Shown: in pieces, positions 13,643-30,964 of the stretch | Layout of the letters: every line of letters begins with the position of its first letter | How positions within the stretch are numbered: position 1 is the stretch's first letter | Assembly (NCBI GenBank): GCA_963978895.1 | Contig: OZ022239.1 | Coordinates: 10,961,274-11,025,273, forward strand | Length of the DNA stretch: 64,000 nt | Direction: 5' to 3' | DNA from: Erpobdella octoculata | Lineage: Eukaryota; Annelida; Clitellata; Hirudinida; Erpobdellidae | Program-made: the position numbers and the translations under genes | Notes under the pieces: model-generated | Seen by the model: the letters and a program-made list of their open reading frames with translations, nothing else | What the model was told of the DNA's origin: nothing | Databases searched by the model: none

Positions 13643-14550
13643 GACCGGGAAGCGTATTTACAATCCCGGTATGAGCACAGGACGGACCGATAATTATTCA
13701 TGTTTACGCTCTTTCTTGCGTTGTGATTGGCTGAAAACATTGACGGGATTTTTGATATTTATTAGAAGTTTACTTTCAATGTTGTTCAATTAAAAATATA
13801 ATTTTTTAAGAAAAGTTTAGAAAAAATATTCTAAAATAAATTATCTTAAAATTTTTCAGTACATACAGTCATAACTAGATCCAATTGCTAAGTACATCCA
13901 AGTTCTAGGTTAGCTGAGTTGGTAGGGTGTTAGCCTTGAATGTGAGAGCATCACGGTTCGATTCCCAGTCGCTGCCTTACAATTGCTTTGAAAATAATTT
14001 TGTCAGATCTCGATGGAGCCCGTTGAATTCTAAATTTGTATCAACTCTTTTTTATTTAATTCATACACGAGTCATTCAACAGATTCTTTCCTGCAACTCG
14101 TGAAGTTAATAGCGCTGTTAAATCCCACTAAAATTAACAAAAAAACAATTTTATGCTTTGGCTAAGAACAACCAAAGTTGAGATATAACAATACACTAAT
14201 ATCACGTTGTTGATGCAAATTCATTATTTATCGACTGTTTTTTTTTAGTTAAATTGGTTTCAAAGTTAGAGTATATAATTTTATTTCATGAAAGTTATCC
14301 AGAAAACATTGCTACAAGTAAAATCATAAAATGCAAAATTGTTATTTTACAAGTAAAGTTTAAAAAAACCAAATGTTATGTTACAAGTAACACAATTTAA
14401 TTATTTAAATTAGTCCACTACTGTGCGACTAGCATGTGGCACATTCGCGTCAATGTTTTCAGCCAATCACAGTGCAAGAAAAAGCGTAAACATGAATAAT
14501 TATCGGTCCGTCCTGTGCTCATACAGTGATTGTAAATACGCGACCGGGAA
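13643..14550. mobile_element. Mutator-like (MULE) non-autonomous element, 9-bp target duplication
   Basis: The element proper is 13652-14541 (890 bp), flanked by a perfect 9-bp duplication, GACCGGGAA, at 13643-13651 and 14542-14550. Its terminal inverted repeats are about 100 bp: GCGTATTTACAATC at the left edge, with AGCACAGGACGGACCGATAA inside, recurs inverted at the right edge. Long inverted repeats with a 9-bp duplication are typical of the Mutator superfamily. There is no transposase frame. The interior contains a tRNA-like A-box/B-box pair at 13904-13975. It inserted into the 3' part of the 4.3-kb Helitron. Confidence 0.9.
13904..13975 (+). other. tRNA-like sequence with pol III A and B boxes
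   Basis: TAGCTGAGTTGG (13911-13922) matches the tRNA A box and GGTTCGATTCC (13955-13965) matches the B box, at tRNA-like spacing. The acceptor and T stems do not pair properly, so it is not a functional tRNA. It is a tRNA pseudogene or SINE head captured inside the MULE, or an internal pol III promoter. Confidence 0.6.
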
Positions 14551-14892
14551 CGCGACGGGAACGGGAAAGCGGAGAAGGAAACGGGAGCGAGAGACAAACA
14601 TTAGAAAAACCTCTAAAATCCCCGGGCAACGCCGGGTGCCCCCGCTAGTAAGTCTATAAAATAGAAAAACGTCTACTACAGTCTTCTAAATACTTGATAT
14701 GTAAAGGATTTAAAAACCAGGAAACTTGCTGAAATATTAATGTATTCAAAAATATTCTATGATCTTTTACTCTTTGAGCTATAGGTACCTCCATGCCAAA
14801 TGTTGTTAAAATTGTTCCAGGTGTTTGGATTTCCATAAAAGACAGACAAACATACAGTCACACAAACAAACGGTCATTTTTATATATATAGA

Positions 14893-16640
14893 AAACCAAA
14901 CAAAATGAATTGAAATTAACATTTTTATTTACTCTTTTTTTCTTTTTCTTTCTTTTTCACTTTCTTTCAAGACACCTCTTTTTTCCATCATGCAAAGGAG
15001 TTTGGTCATCAGAAACTTCAAAGCTGAGAATGACTTTGCTACAGTATTAAATAGTAGGATCATTTCAATTAGACGGAAGCAAGTTATCACTTATCACAGA
15101 TGGAAAAATATTATTTTTTTCGTAAAAAATGGCTTTTATGTCCCTTGGTAGATAATTTTGTGGAAGTGACTAAACGAGACTTTTCCATGTGCTAATCTCC
15201 AAACTGGAACTGTTCAAGCCAAACTCGAACAACTCTACTACTTCAAAGATAATGGGCAACGAGTATTTTTAATGGCTTGAGCAGTCGCGCTTATTCTGGG
15301 AAATTGTTCGTCTTTCTCAACCGTACCTTTAGCTGGCTGATGAAATGGTCCGATAATGAAATGAATGTTTTTTTCTGTATTACTTTGCTGGAAAACCCCC
15401 AAGAGCATTTGCATTGTAATTTTTGTTCTTTGTTCAAATCCTTAGAGTTGTTAGTTTTCGCCGAATTTTATGTATTTTCTGATGAACTGATGAAAACTCA
15501 ATAGAATTTTTCATCCGCGATGCCTCTTTTGTCTCCAAAAACGGTTCAAAAACCTACCGTATAACCATCACATAAGTCATGGTTTTTCTTATGTTTTGCA
15601 AAAAACCAACAGAAACCTGCTGAGAAATACCGTTTTCGCCAGGCAGTTTTTAAATATTTGTAGAGACTTAAGAACCCGTAAAACTGCTTTGTGGCTGTTC
15701 AATTTTTTTACACGCTTTGGAGAAAAAAGAGTATAATTACAAAACCCATTCGTACATCTGAAAATATTTTAGATTGTCGGTTCATCACAGCTCTTGAAAC
15801 CAGCCAGGTTTAAGTGGTAGTTGAAACAGGTTATTGAATAAACCAGTAAGACCTGATGATTACTTTAGACTTAGACCCATTATAGCTATTTTGTTGTAAT
15901 ACTTCGGTTATCAGCAATAATCTACAGTGTGACCCACACGTCCAAAAGAAGCTAGTCAACAATTGGTGTATTCGTTAACTCCGCCGCGGCATGAAGAAAT
16001 CCGGCAACATCTTCAATTTTGCTTCAGCTTTCATTCACATTACAAAGGATTACTGCTGTAAAAACTTGCTGTTAAGTCGTCTGAACCTATTTAGAAAATG
16101 GAAGGTGTCATTTTCAGCTTTTTTTGCTGGACCTGCCGGTGGAGGTTTAAATTTTTTTGAAATTTTATTTGAAATATATTTTGCATTGGATTGGTTTAAA
16201 AAAAAGCAGGAAATTTTTAAATATCTGCTAAATATCAGAACTATTGGTGATCGAGAGGTGAATTTAGTAGAGATAAAGCCTCAGGATAAAGATAAACAGA
16301 ATGAAATTGCAAACTAAGTAAAAAAATTATAGTTTAAAATTTAATTTGAAAACTGTTAAAGGGGCTTGGTCACCCTGTGACCCACTGGATCCGTCGCTGC
16401 TAATGCTGCCGGATAAATTTGAGCACCGTTTTGACACATAATTCGTTAAGAAACCCAAAAATAGAGTTTTAGATTTACAGGCATAAAATGAAAATTATTT
16501 GTAATTTGATAATGTTAAAGAATGAAAACGAATATCAAATTTTGTCTGGTTTAATTTAATTTATAATCTGCTATCCCTAAATGGAAAGTCGCACAATTTT
16601 TTCAATGAGATGACAAATCTCAGGGGTATTTCTCCTCCTG
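14893..16640. other. Spacer without a recognised gene
   Basis: AT-rich sequence with a pyrimidine-rich patch near 14930-14970. A 108-codon ATG frame lies at 15991-16317, but I recognise no family in it and it lacks gene-like context. I see no transposon ends. Confidence 0.5.
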
Positions 16641-16729
16641 GGGATGGATAGATAATAAGCAAGGATATCTAGAGTTAGCTGCTATTGCCCCGGCGGTTAG
16701 CCGTGGAAATAATCGGTAAAATTGCTAAT

Positions 16730-16981
16730 GAGCCGACAGTCGCGCCTTAAGTCTACCTAAAATTAAACCCTAACCCTAACCCTAACCCTAACCCTATCCC
16801 TACCCCTAACCCTTTAGAAAATATGTACATCTTTATCAATTGATCGAAGAATCAATTGTTTTGGCAAAACCGCCGGCTCAGTAGCAATTTTACCGCTTAT
16901 TGCCTCGGCAAACGGCGCCTACTGCCTTGGTAATAGTTATAACGTTAATTTTAGGTAGACATACGGAGCGACTGCCGGCTC
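16730..16981. repeat. Inverted-repeat element enclosing an interstitial telomeric CCCTAA array
   Basis: GAGCCGACAGTCGCGCC with GTCTACCTAAAATTAA at the left recurs inverted at the right (about 37-bp arms with a few mismatches). Directly inside the left arm lies (CCCTAA)n with late variants (16768-16813). A second short CCCTAACCCTA run sits at about 17050-17070. GGCGGT/GCAATTTTAC motifs repeat around the element. It could be a MITE that captured telomeric repeats or a telomere-derived insertion. Confidence 0.7.
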
Positions 16982-17278
16982 AGTAGCAATTTTACGGTCG
17001 CTGCTATTGCCTCGGCGGTTCGCGTGATTGCAATCGGTAAAATCGGCAGTCCCTACCCCTAACCCTATCCTAAGTAGTCGCATAAAAATGTCAAAATAGT
17101 TTTTTTTAATTTAACTAATATTTTTAAATAAAGGTACAAATTCTGAGTTTGAATATACCATATAGTGTACAAAAATAAAATTAATAAAGATATTGCGAAT
17201 GAAAGATCGCCTACCGCCGTGGTAATAGTATTACGGACTGAAAATACCAATTGCTGAAGTATGTAATAAGTTGACATC

Positions 17279-20200
17279 ATGAAGTTTAAATTTGCATTGA
17301 CATTTTTTCTGGGATGCTTTTCAGCTTTATTTTTATGCCGGGGCTCTGATGTTCGTGAAAGTAATTCTTATGACAGTGGAAAAGGTTGTGGCTGTTCAGA
17401 AATTAACCGACTACCTGAGAAGACTCGGAAGGATGGCATAGATGAGAAAGTTGGAGAGTCGGACGTAAAGCTTAAACCAGCTGTAGCAAGCCAGCATGGG
17501 ACTGGAAAGGCTACGGTTAAACTATTTGATGAAATGGTTTTTGTTGAAGGAGGTGTCTCTGTTATCGGAACTGACAAACCGATCATAGCAGCAGACGGAG
17601 AAGGACCATCTAGGAAAGTTTATTTAGATTCCTTTTGGATGGATGTTCATGAAGTTAGCAATCAACAGTTCTATAGATTTGTTGAAGAAACTGGATATAT
17701 AACAGAAGTGAGCCTAATAGCTAAATCAATGTTTATTTTTTTTCCAATAAAATTCAGCAACTTTAAATTTCATATTTAGAAACACTAATTAAAAAAACTT
17801 TTTTAAATGCAGGCAGAAAAATTTAACAGCTCCTTTGTCATTGAAATGTTCATTAGTGAAAAAGTCAAGTCGACAATTGACCAAGCTGTAAGGGGCTTTC
17901 TCCAACATTTATATAGAACTAAACCTGCAACATAGTATGCATAAATATAATTTTCTGCACAAGGTGGCAGCAGCCCCATGGTGGTTACCAGTCGAAGGAT
18001 CAAATTGGAGGCATCCTACAGGACCGGATTCTTCAATTGATGACATGTTAGTCACTTGAACATTTTGGTATAAAAACAAGTTTACAATAATTGTTAAATT
18101 CTCAAGTTGTTAAACGTCATGGTTTGAATATTAATAATAAACAAATTTGTTAAATTTTTTTAGAATTAACAAAATGAGCAATGTACAATTGTGATTGCTT
18201 TACTTCACCAGGATGGATCATCCGGTGGTGCATGTGTCATGGAATGATGCAGTGTCTTACTGTCAGTGGAATAACAAGAGACTACCAACAGAGGCTGAGT
18301 GGGAGGCAGCATGCAGATCAGGAAAAAATGACCGGTTGGTTATAAGTCTTAGATGAATTCTTTTATGTGTTGAAAAAAACGAGGGAAAAGTTTTCATTTT
18401 GCATGTGAGAACCTTTCAGCTTATTATTTTGCATTACAATTCACCTATGATTTCATTTAGTGCCAACAAGTCCTCTTTCTCATGTTTCTCAGATTTCATT
18501 CATCTCTTTCAACACATAAGAATCTGTTACCAGTTCTTAGTTTAAACAGAGGTGGTCTAAAAATGTGTTTTCTTATCAGAAAATAGCAAGAGAGTCTAAA
18601 TTTAACTTGCTCATTTCAGTTTATTTCCCTGGGGCAACTTGGAAAAACCAAAAGATGAACACTTGATGAACATCTGGCAAGGAGAATTTCCTCATGAAAA
18701 CACTAAAGATGATGGTTATGCCAGCACTGCACCAGTAAGTGTGAATATTTCATATGTAATTTTAAAATCCAAGATCTGATTTTTTAGCCTGCCTATTTTG
18801 CAGTATTTACAATTAGGAATAAAATATTTTTAATGGCAATTATAAAATGGTTGTTGCTAATTACCAATTTTCCTAATTCTCAAGGTGTGGGCTTACAAGA
18901 ATCAGACAAGGCATGGGCTGAAGAATATGATTGGAAATGTTTGGGAGTGGGTTAGTGACTGGTGGCAAGTCAGGCACAAGCATCAATACAGCAATCCTGT
19001 ACAAGTTCTATTATTTCTCTAGTAAAATCTTTCAGCATCAACAAAATACTCTTTATATGTCGATTTTATTTTTTGCAGACTGGCCCATCTAAAGGAACGG
19101 ATAAAGTAAAGAAAGGGGGATCTTTTGCGTGTACCATGGTAGGTTATCTTAACTGAACCATGTGATTGGTAGTCATCCGTATATTATGTATTTAATAAAC
19201 TCCAGATTTTGACACCCCTCTCCCCAGTTGCACCTTGTACATCTTTAGACCCCTCTTATGCGTACATACGCACGGTGGCTTTACACCTCCCTTGCTGCAT
19301 AAAAATGCATATAGTCACCTTAATGTGAATCAGTTGCCATTAGTCTGGGGAAAGGGGCAAAGCCCAAAATTTTTTTATATTTTCTCTGAAGGGTATTCAA
19401 TGTAAAAAAATGATCAAAGAGGGGCGATCTCATACCAAATTTTAACAAATCTAAAAGGGATGGGACAGTTGTAAAGATCATTTTGCATGTGTGTTGTTTA
19501 CATCTATATATATAAAAATGAATGTTTGTATGTATGTATGTATATATATATGTTATTCATGCATTGCTACACCATTCATCCGATCGTAATGAAATTTTCA
19601 CACAACGTTGAGAGTCAAGGGGAATCAAATATAGAGAAAAAAAATTGAAATCCGACACAAAATGAGCGGAGCGGGAACTATATATATATATACACGGAAA
19701 AGCGGAGAAGGAAACGGGAGCGAGAGACAAACATTAGAAATACCTCTAAAATCCCCGGGTGCCCCCGCTAGTTATATATAAAGTTATATGTCAATTAGAC
19801 TTCCATTTAATTATAAATATTATCTTACACAAAAAATCATCGCTGTGGATTTAAAATTTTTAAGAATGCAAAAAATTTCTGTCGTAAATGTAAATCTAAA
19901 ATATTAGAAATTGTAATATTAACAGTTGAAAATGATGCAATTAGAGCATGCCATTTTCTAACACAGACATCGGGATATATGTATTTTGATATTGTATTTT
20001 AATTTTTGTGTACACTCCTTTTTCCCCATACCCACCTGTGTGCAAATCATTCGCTCGGGACACACATGCCCCTCCCCCTTGGTGTGTACGTAATATGTGG
20101 ATTGCCCCTGATGTATATTGAATTGATTAAGATCATCTTCAATATATGCTGAGATACTCTTATGAGTTGTAAGAAATGTCTATATGTTATCTATGAACTA

Positions 20201-20402
20201 ATCTTAGATCACTGCAAACATTTGTGAATTGCAGAAGCACTGCTATAGATATCGATGTGGAGCCAGAAGTCAGAATACACCAGACAGTTCAGCTTACAAT
20301 CTTGGTTTCAGGTGTGCTTCCGACAGCCAAGCGGTACCACTCCACAACGAAGCCACTCAACATCCTACCAATCAAAGAAATCAGAAAAATGATGAACTAT
20401 AA
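17279..20402 (+). CDS. SUMF1: Sulfatase-modifying factor 1 (formylglycine-generating enzyme), 8 exons
   Basis: The product oxidises the active-site cysteine of newly made sulfatases to formylglycine in the ER lumen. Exons: 17279-17707, 17813-17887, 17964-18046, 18212-18334, 18620-18734, 18885-18998, 19079-19138, 20235-20402. Phases join cleanly to give 388 residues, against about 374 in human. A hydrophobic signal peptide covers residues 1-22. The GCGC motif at 36-39 matches the region used for ERp44 contact in vertebrates. The FGE domain shows [55 protein letters not shown] and [11 protein letters not shown]. The catalytic copper-binding cysteines are C331 and C336 ([14 protein letters not shown]). 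The protein ends KNDEL, an ER-retrieval-like tail. An AATAAA lies at 20549. Intron 7 holds a small Helitron. Confidence 0.95.
19503..19771 (+). mobile_element. Compact Helitron in SUMF1 intron 7
   Basis: It starts A|TCTATATATATAAAAATGAATG and ends CCCCGCTAG|T, the expected A/T insertion context. The 3' hairpin has lost its second half: CCCGGG runs directly into TGCCCCC where the sister copies have CCCGGGCAACGCCGGG. This deletion between CGGG repeats probably makes it immobile. It is the short reference form of the 4.3-kb Helitron at 10392-14648. Confidence 0.85.
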
Positions 20403-20548
20403 AATTAATGTTTTATTCCATCCCATCTAGTCAAAGCTCTATTACGATGTTGTATTTAGTTCTGTAAAATTTATAAGCTCAAATTGAGGATGACTCATGT
20501 GCCTTAGATTAGTATTAGTTGTTTATTTTTGATATTTTTAATGTTTCA

Positions 20549-20554
20549 AATAAA
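20549..20554 (+). other. Polyadenylation signal of SUMF1
   Basis: AATAAA lies 147 bases after the SUMF1 stop. An inverted AATAAA for the convergent PSMA5 lies at 20522-20527, so the two 3' UTRs are predicted to overlap. Confidence 0.6.
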
Positions 20555-20645
20555 AAAAAACTATCTTGAAGAATTGTTTCCAAAGACAACAAGTTTCATT
20601 AACAGTACACCCTAAATTATCAGTTAATTAAAACATCAATTAGAC

Positions 20646-25974
<5,329 letters not shown>

Positions 25975-27709
25975 TCAAGCCCATCCTGTTGATGGCCTTT
26001 GAACAGTTTTAGCAGCTTCGGCTAGAGCTTCAACAATGTCAAACTTGTATTTAGGATCATCAGACCAGATGGGTGGGAGAACAGGAATAAGAGATGCATC
26101 TTTGTGGTGTTGGTAGTGATGATAGACAAATATTTTTACAGAGACGGGATCTGAATTATTGACCTATTACAAAAATAAATGAAATATCTCAACTAATATC
26201 ACTGCACAGTCAAACATATTTTGCTATATATTTATATATTACTAACCCTGACTTGAATTTGATATTCACCCGGCTTTATAATTGGTTCTTCTGGAAGCGT
26301 AATTACATCTTCCTTCAACTCAACACCCTGTAAAGTATTACAGTATTGTATAATATACACTCTGATTTACTCTAATCTCTATGTAGTTAAAATGAAAAAA
26401 ACATGTGCTTGCAATGGTGATTTTACTATCATGGCAGCTCATCTCTTTGCTACAGAACTTAAACCACCCTCCCTTCCTTCTCTGTTCAAACAGTTAATGT
26501 GACAGCCAAACTATTTTACCGCACACACTGAAAGTGAATTATGTTAATTTTAACAAGAACAGAATAAGAAAAAAAATGAATGTTAAAAATTATATTTTTG
26601 ACTCTGAAAAATAATTAAGAATTTAATCTACTTTCAGTAGTTTTCTGACACAAATATAGATAATTAAAAAAGAGCCAAACAATAAAAAAAATTATTTATG
26701 TAGAAAAAAACAATACAACTATTAATTATTTTCAGAACATGAGTATAAAACGAGAAGAGATTAAAAACGATGATAGTAATTATTTTCTGGACAAAAATAT
26801 ACCTGTTTTAACTTCACAACTTCAGTTATCTATTTATGAATAAAAAACAAAAGAACATACACATGTCCTGAAAGCAACTTTGATATGAGTTTTATTGAGA
26901 CCCATTTTGTAGGTAGGACTCATGGGAACAGGCACTGTCATGCCCTCTAACTCCTTCATCATCTGTGGTGTTTGATCATTTGAAATTTATAACTGAACAT
27001 AAACAGGAAAATAAAAAGAGTGAAATCCTTACCCTGACACCTGACAGAGTCTGACGAAATCTGCCTTCGTTTTGCTTAAAATTAAATTAAATTAAAAATA
27101 GATTAATTGAATACAAATTTAGAGTTTGCAGTTTTTTCGAAGCTTATAACTAAGAGCAGTAATATCTCTTACTTTTCTGAGATGTTCTGTTTTAGTAATA
27201 TTTTCAGGCGATGCATATTCTGCAACACCACTCGGAAGCATGTGGGTTCGGGCAAGTTTTTTTTCCACTCTGATCATGTCACCCTTGAATCCAAGCCCTG
27301 AGAAAACAAATAACAAATACTTTCAACATTCATCATAATTTATAGTCCAAGAGAAAACCATACTAAATATATTTATTTATGTCAAATAATGAAAGTCAGG
27401 TAACAGACCCAAAAAAATTGTTAATTATCTGGTCAAACAATATTAAATCAAAGTAACCCCAATTAAATAGAAATAAGCAGAAACCAGATATCTTAAAATC
27501 TGAAAACAATTTACTACATATTGCAATAAGAACAAGGTACAACCATCTACATCAGTGTTCAATATGACATCAATATCTCCAGCAGGTTTCCTGTTTGTGT
27601 CTTCCACAAGAAGATATACAAAATGTTTAGGCCTCAGCTTAGGATAAAAAGGTCCAGTTTTTTCTGGGAGCTGCTTAGGTGGAAACACGCGGGTGAACAC
27701 CAGGACACC
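25975..27709 (-). CDS. MRPL9: Mitochondrial large-subunit ribosomal protein bL9m (5' partial), 6 exons seen
   Basis: The product belongs to the mitochondrial 39S subunit near the L1 stalk. Minus-strand exons: 27709-27544, 27297-27173, 27074-27033, 26962-26861, 26327-26247, 26163-25975, giving 234 residues in consistent phase up to the TGA at 25977-25975. Similarity to animal MRPL9 is clear in LRPKHFVYLLVEDT, GFKGDMIRVEKKLART, MLPSGVAEYASPEN, ITLPEEPIIKPGEYQIQVRV and VSVKIFVYHH. The N-terminal exon with start codon and mitochondrial targeting sequence is missing. It should lie right of 27709 and may be separated by the LINE fragment at 28256-29440. An AATAAA on the minus strand sits at 25935-25930. 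Confidence 0.9.
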
Positions 27710-28255
27710 CTGCAAAAGTTTATATCAAGCTGTCTGATGTAGAAATTTTATGCATTTTAATAATATTTTACATAAGTCTTATAATTTAAAACAACTTGAT
27801 ACATCATCTACAGTTTCTATTATTGTTTATCAATAAATGACCATTTCTATTAAGAGTAAAAAAAATGAAGAATATTAAATTTGTTTTCCTTTTTAAAGAT
27901 AAGAACTAGCAAAATTGAGTTCAAAGAAGTTCAGTCTTTGACTCTTCTGGAAGATGTCTTTCGTGACCTTTGTCAACTTATATTATTTATTCTAAAACCA
28001 GTTACATTCTGGAAATCGATACCTGATTTCTGGGCAAATAAACATCATAACACAACCGAATCAAGTTACGGTAACCGAGGGCTTTTAGACTTTATTTATG
28101 TAATTAGAAAGACAACAGCCGAATCCAAGGTTTGAAACAAGTGATGATGATTATCGAATAAAAAAGACCCTATCTCTGCTCTGTGAAATGCACAAAATTA
28201 AAATTTACTCAAACTAATACAACAATTTAAAATCATGATAAAAAATAAATAAATC
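27710..28255. other. Probable first intron or 5' region of MRPL9
   Basis: The missing MRPL9 start exon was sought here on the minus strand and not found with a convincing phase. A plus-strand frame at 27881-28135 has no recognisable family. Confidence 0.4.
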
Positions 28256-29440
28256 AGCGTTCGGCAAATCGGGGCGACACCGATCTACTGTGCTTCAACT
28301 TCTAAGATTTCTCGATGATGTGACTCAAAGTTATGATGAAGGAAATGAATGTCATGTAATTTATACTAAAATCGAAAAACCATTCGATAGAGCCCCATAC
28401 AACAGGCTGTTAGCTGTTATAAAAGTTGAAGATATATGGTGTTCATGAGAAAACATTGTCATGGATTTGTAGTTTCCTGGTCAATAGATCTTTTCGAGTA
28501 CGAATGAACGATTCATTTTCAGAATGATTAAATGTCAAGGTGGAGTTCTACAAGGCAGTGTGTTGGGACCAATTCTGTTTTTGATTTATGTCAACGATTT
28601 GGTTGATGTGATGAAGGAAGAAGACTGTCCCCAGCTGCAGAATTGTATCAACAGGGCCATGGCATGGTTTAACAAATGGTTGATGAAATGTAATGTAGAA
28701 AAATGTATGGTACTTAAATTTGGTGGTAAAGTGAGGTTTGATCATACTTATCGTATGAATGAAAGATACATAAATGAAGTGGAATTGATCAAGGATTTGG
28801 GAGTGACTTTTCAGCATGATTTGAAATTCAAGTTACACATATCTGATGTGATAAACAAGGCCTATTCAACACTCGGAGTGATAAGAAGAAACTTAACAAA
28901 GTTTGTACACGTCGCTGGTAAAAAGCAAGCTGGAGTATGCCGTTAGTATCTGGTCGCCCCAGGCATTTGGATTGATGGAAGAGTTAGAGAAAGTACAAAA
29001 GAGAGCAACGAAAATACCGAAGCAACGCAAAAATATGAATTACAGACAAAGGATGGAATATTTAAACTTGCCCACTCCAAAGTACAGAAGAGACCGAGGT
29101 GACATGATCGAGACCTTTAAAATTCTTAAGGGTTTTTATGATAAAAATTGTTCTCCAGCCTTAAGACTGATGGAAACAAACAAAACAAGAGGAAACTCCT
29201 TCAAACTGGTCGTTCTACAGGCATATAAAGACATAAGAAAATACAGTTTTCCCTTGAGAGTTTATGGAACAATTTGACAGATGATGTAGTTTGTACAGAA
29301 ACAATGAATGATTTAAAAAAAAAATTGGATGAGGCGTGGTTGACGAAGAGACATGTGTGGTGATCATGCAGTGGTTGATTGAATTTGAAATTGAGAGGCA
29401 AGAAGGCAATGTGCCTTACGCCTTATTCAATTAATAATAA
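28256..29440 (+). pseudogene. Decayed non-LTR retrotransposon reverse transcriptase (3' half)
   Basis: Broken plus-strand frames carry LINE reverse-transcriptase blocks in order. These are RFLDDVTQSYDEG, GVLQGSVLGPILFLIYVNDL, then a deletion that removes the FADD catalytic box, WFNKWLMKCNVEKCMVLKFG, ELIKDLGVTFQHDLKF, and YTSLVKSKLEYAVSIWSPQ with KVQKRATKIP. The two readable parts (28524-28946 and 28903-29277) are out of frame with each other. A short ATA-rich tail near 29430 marks the 3' end. It is a dead 5'-truncated copy. Confidence 0.88.
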
Positions 29441-30261
29441 TAATAACATAAATTAATAACATTTTGATCGTAATGTGAATAAATCAAAACAAATTAAACT
29501 TTAAACAGTCAACAAAATATAATGAGTCAATGAATAATCATAATTAAGATAACTATATATGAAACAGCACCCATATATTTTCATTTGTTCATAATTGCAT
29601 AAAATTCTTGTAGACCCTGTTTTGACCCGAGTTTGCTTATGTGAGCAGATTTATTAGCATTTTTCAAAATATGTTCAAATTTTAATAGAATACATTGTCA
29701 TGAATGAGCCTATATTTAAAATTAGAGCTCGATTGAAGGACAGGAAGTTAGTTAATTTTCACTTTCAAGGTCTGCAAACACTCAAGCAGGCAAGCAAACA
29801 AATAAGTAAGGAAGCAAGAAATAAGACCCGTGGTGAAGTTAATATAAGGGATTTAACAAGTTTATAAAAGTTTTAAAAAGTTAAATCTTATTAAAATATT
29901 TGCTAAGTTGATGACGTTACTTATGCAAACTGTTGGTAATCTTTCACTTTAATGGCCGGATGTGTGAAAGATTAATACATTCTCGGCTATAATTAGCTAA
30001 TTAGGGTTAGGATTAGGTTTTAAAATAGGACTATTTCATTGAAAAATCGGCCCCATCCGCTGCTAAAGTGAAAGATAACCCTGTTTTAAGTTACCGATCA
30101 GTGAGCGTAAAATTTCAGATGTTCCAGATGCTAAAATTAATATTTTCCTAATTTCTTATTAAAATGAACTTCAAACAAAAACTTTTTAGTTTTTTATTTT
30201 AAATCGTTTGTAACTTCAACATACCTTGTCACTCATAACTGCAATGTAATTAGTATAGTTC
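29441..30261. other. Spacer with Helitron-like repeat relic and a small inverted-repeat element
   Basis: About 29600-29900 shares AAGCAAGCAAAC-type motifs with the interspersed repeat at 50.2-50.8 and 56.0-56.5 kb. GGTAATCTTTCACTTTA at 29935 recurs inverted as TAAAGTGAAAGATAACC ending near 30078. This bounds a roughly 140-bp MITE-like unit containing TTAGGGTTAGGATTAGG. Confidence 0.45.
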
Positions 30262-30964
30262 GGTAATTATGGAGAATAGCGGCAGAAATTATTTTCTGTG
30301 TTTTTAATTATTTTTCCGTAATAATAATTATATATTTGTAATCACAATAATAACTCAAATTTAATGATCCAAGCAGTTTATTAATTTTTGATAATAAAAT
30401 TCTCTCGGAAAACTCACGAAACGCGCAAGAGAACAGCAACAAAAACTATGAGTAGCGAAGTCAAACAGAAATTACTATTTATTGCGCAGACAAGAAATAG
30501 TTACAGCGCTTAAAAAAAAATTATTAGCAAAAGTAACACAAAAAATAGTATTCACGCAGTCAAAATAACATTATTTACAAAAAAAATGTAAGTTTATTTA
30601 AGTCCGAACTGTTCTTCATAGAATGTTAAACGCGATAATTAAGGCACACAAATTAATTCATACTTTTTTTTTAAAAAATTAGTTATTTTTTTAAATTGTT
30701 TTATAAAAACTCGCACAATAAATTTATTTGACATTTCATTTTGCTTCACCTTTAGTTAGTTTACTGTTTATGAACCTAGTTTTTCCTACTACCTGGCGGT
30801 TTTCTGTCATTAACTTCTTCTTTAATTATATTTTCAATAAATTATTTGGATCAGTCGATTGGCAATTTAATTCTGTTTCTAATTATATTAATTTTATATT
30901 ATACAAATAATTAAAAACACCGAAAATAATTTCTGCCGCTATTCTCCATAATTACCTATAGTTC
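30254..30964. mobile_element. TIR transposon starting GGTAATTATGGAG, 8-bp target duplication
   Basis: The element proper is 30262-30956 (695 bp), with a perfect 8-bp duplication, TATAGTTC, at 30254-30261 and 30957-30964. The inverted repeats are about 50 bp (GGTAATTATGGAGAATAGCG at the left end, its inverse at the right). The GG start with 8-bp duplications suggests Merlin rather than hAT, but no transposase is present to decide. Confidence 0.88.

Noticed and set aside
13904..13975. A functional tRNA gene
   Set aside because: A and B boxes are good but acceptor and T stems fail to pair, so only a tRNA-like relic is claimed.
15991..16317. 108-codon ATG frame
   Set aside because: No recognisable domain, no splice or transposon context and no second copy; could be chance or a diverged relic.
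27881..28135. Plus-strand frame in the presumed MRPL9 first intron
   Set aside because: No ATG start, no family resemblance, and on the opposite strand to the surrounding gene.
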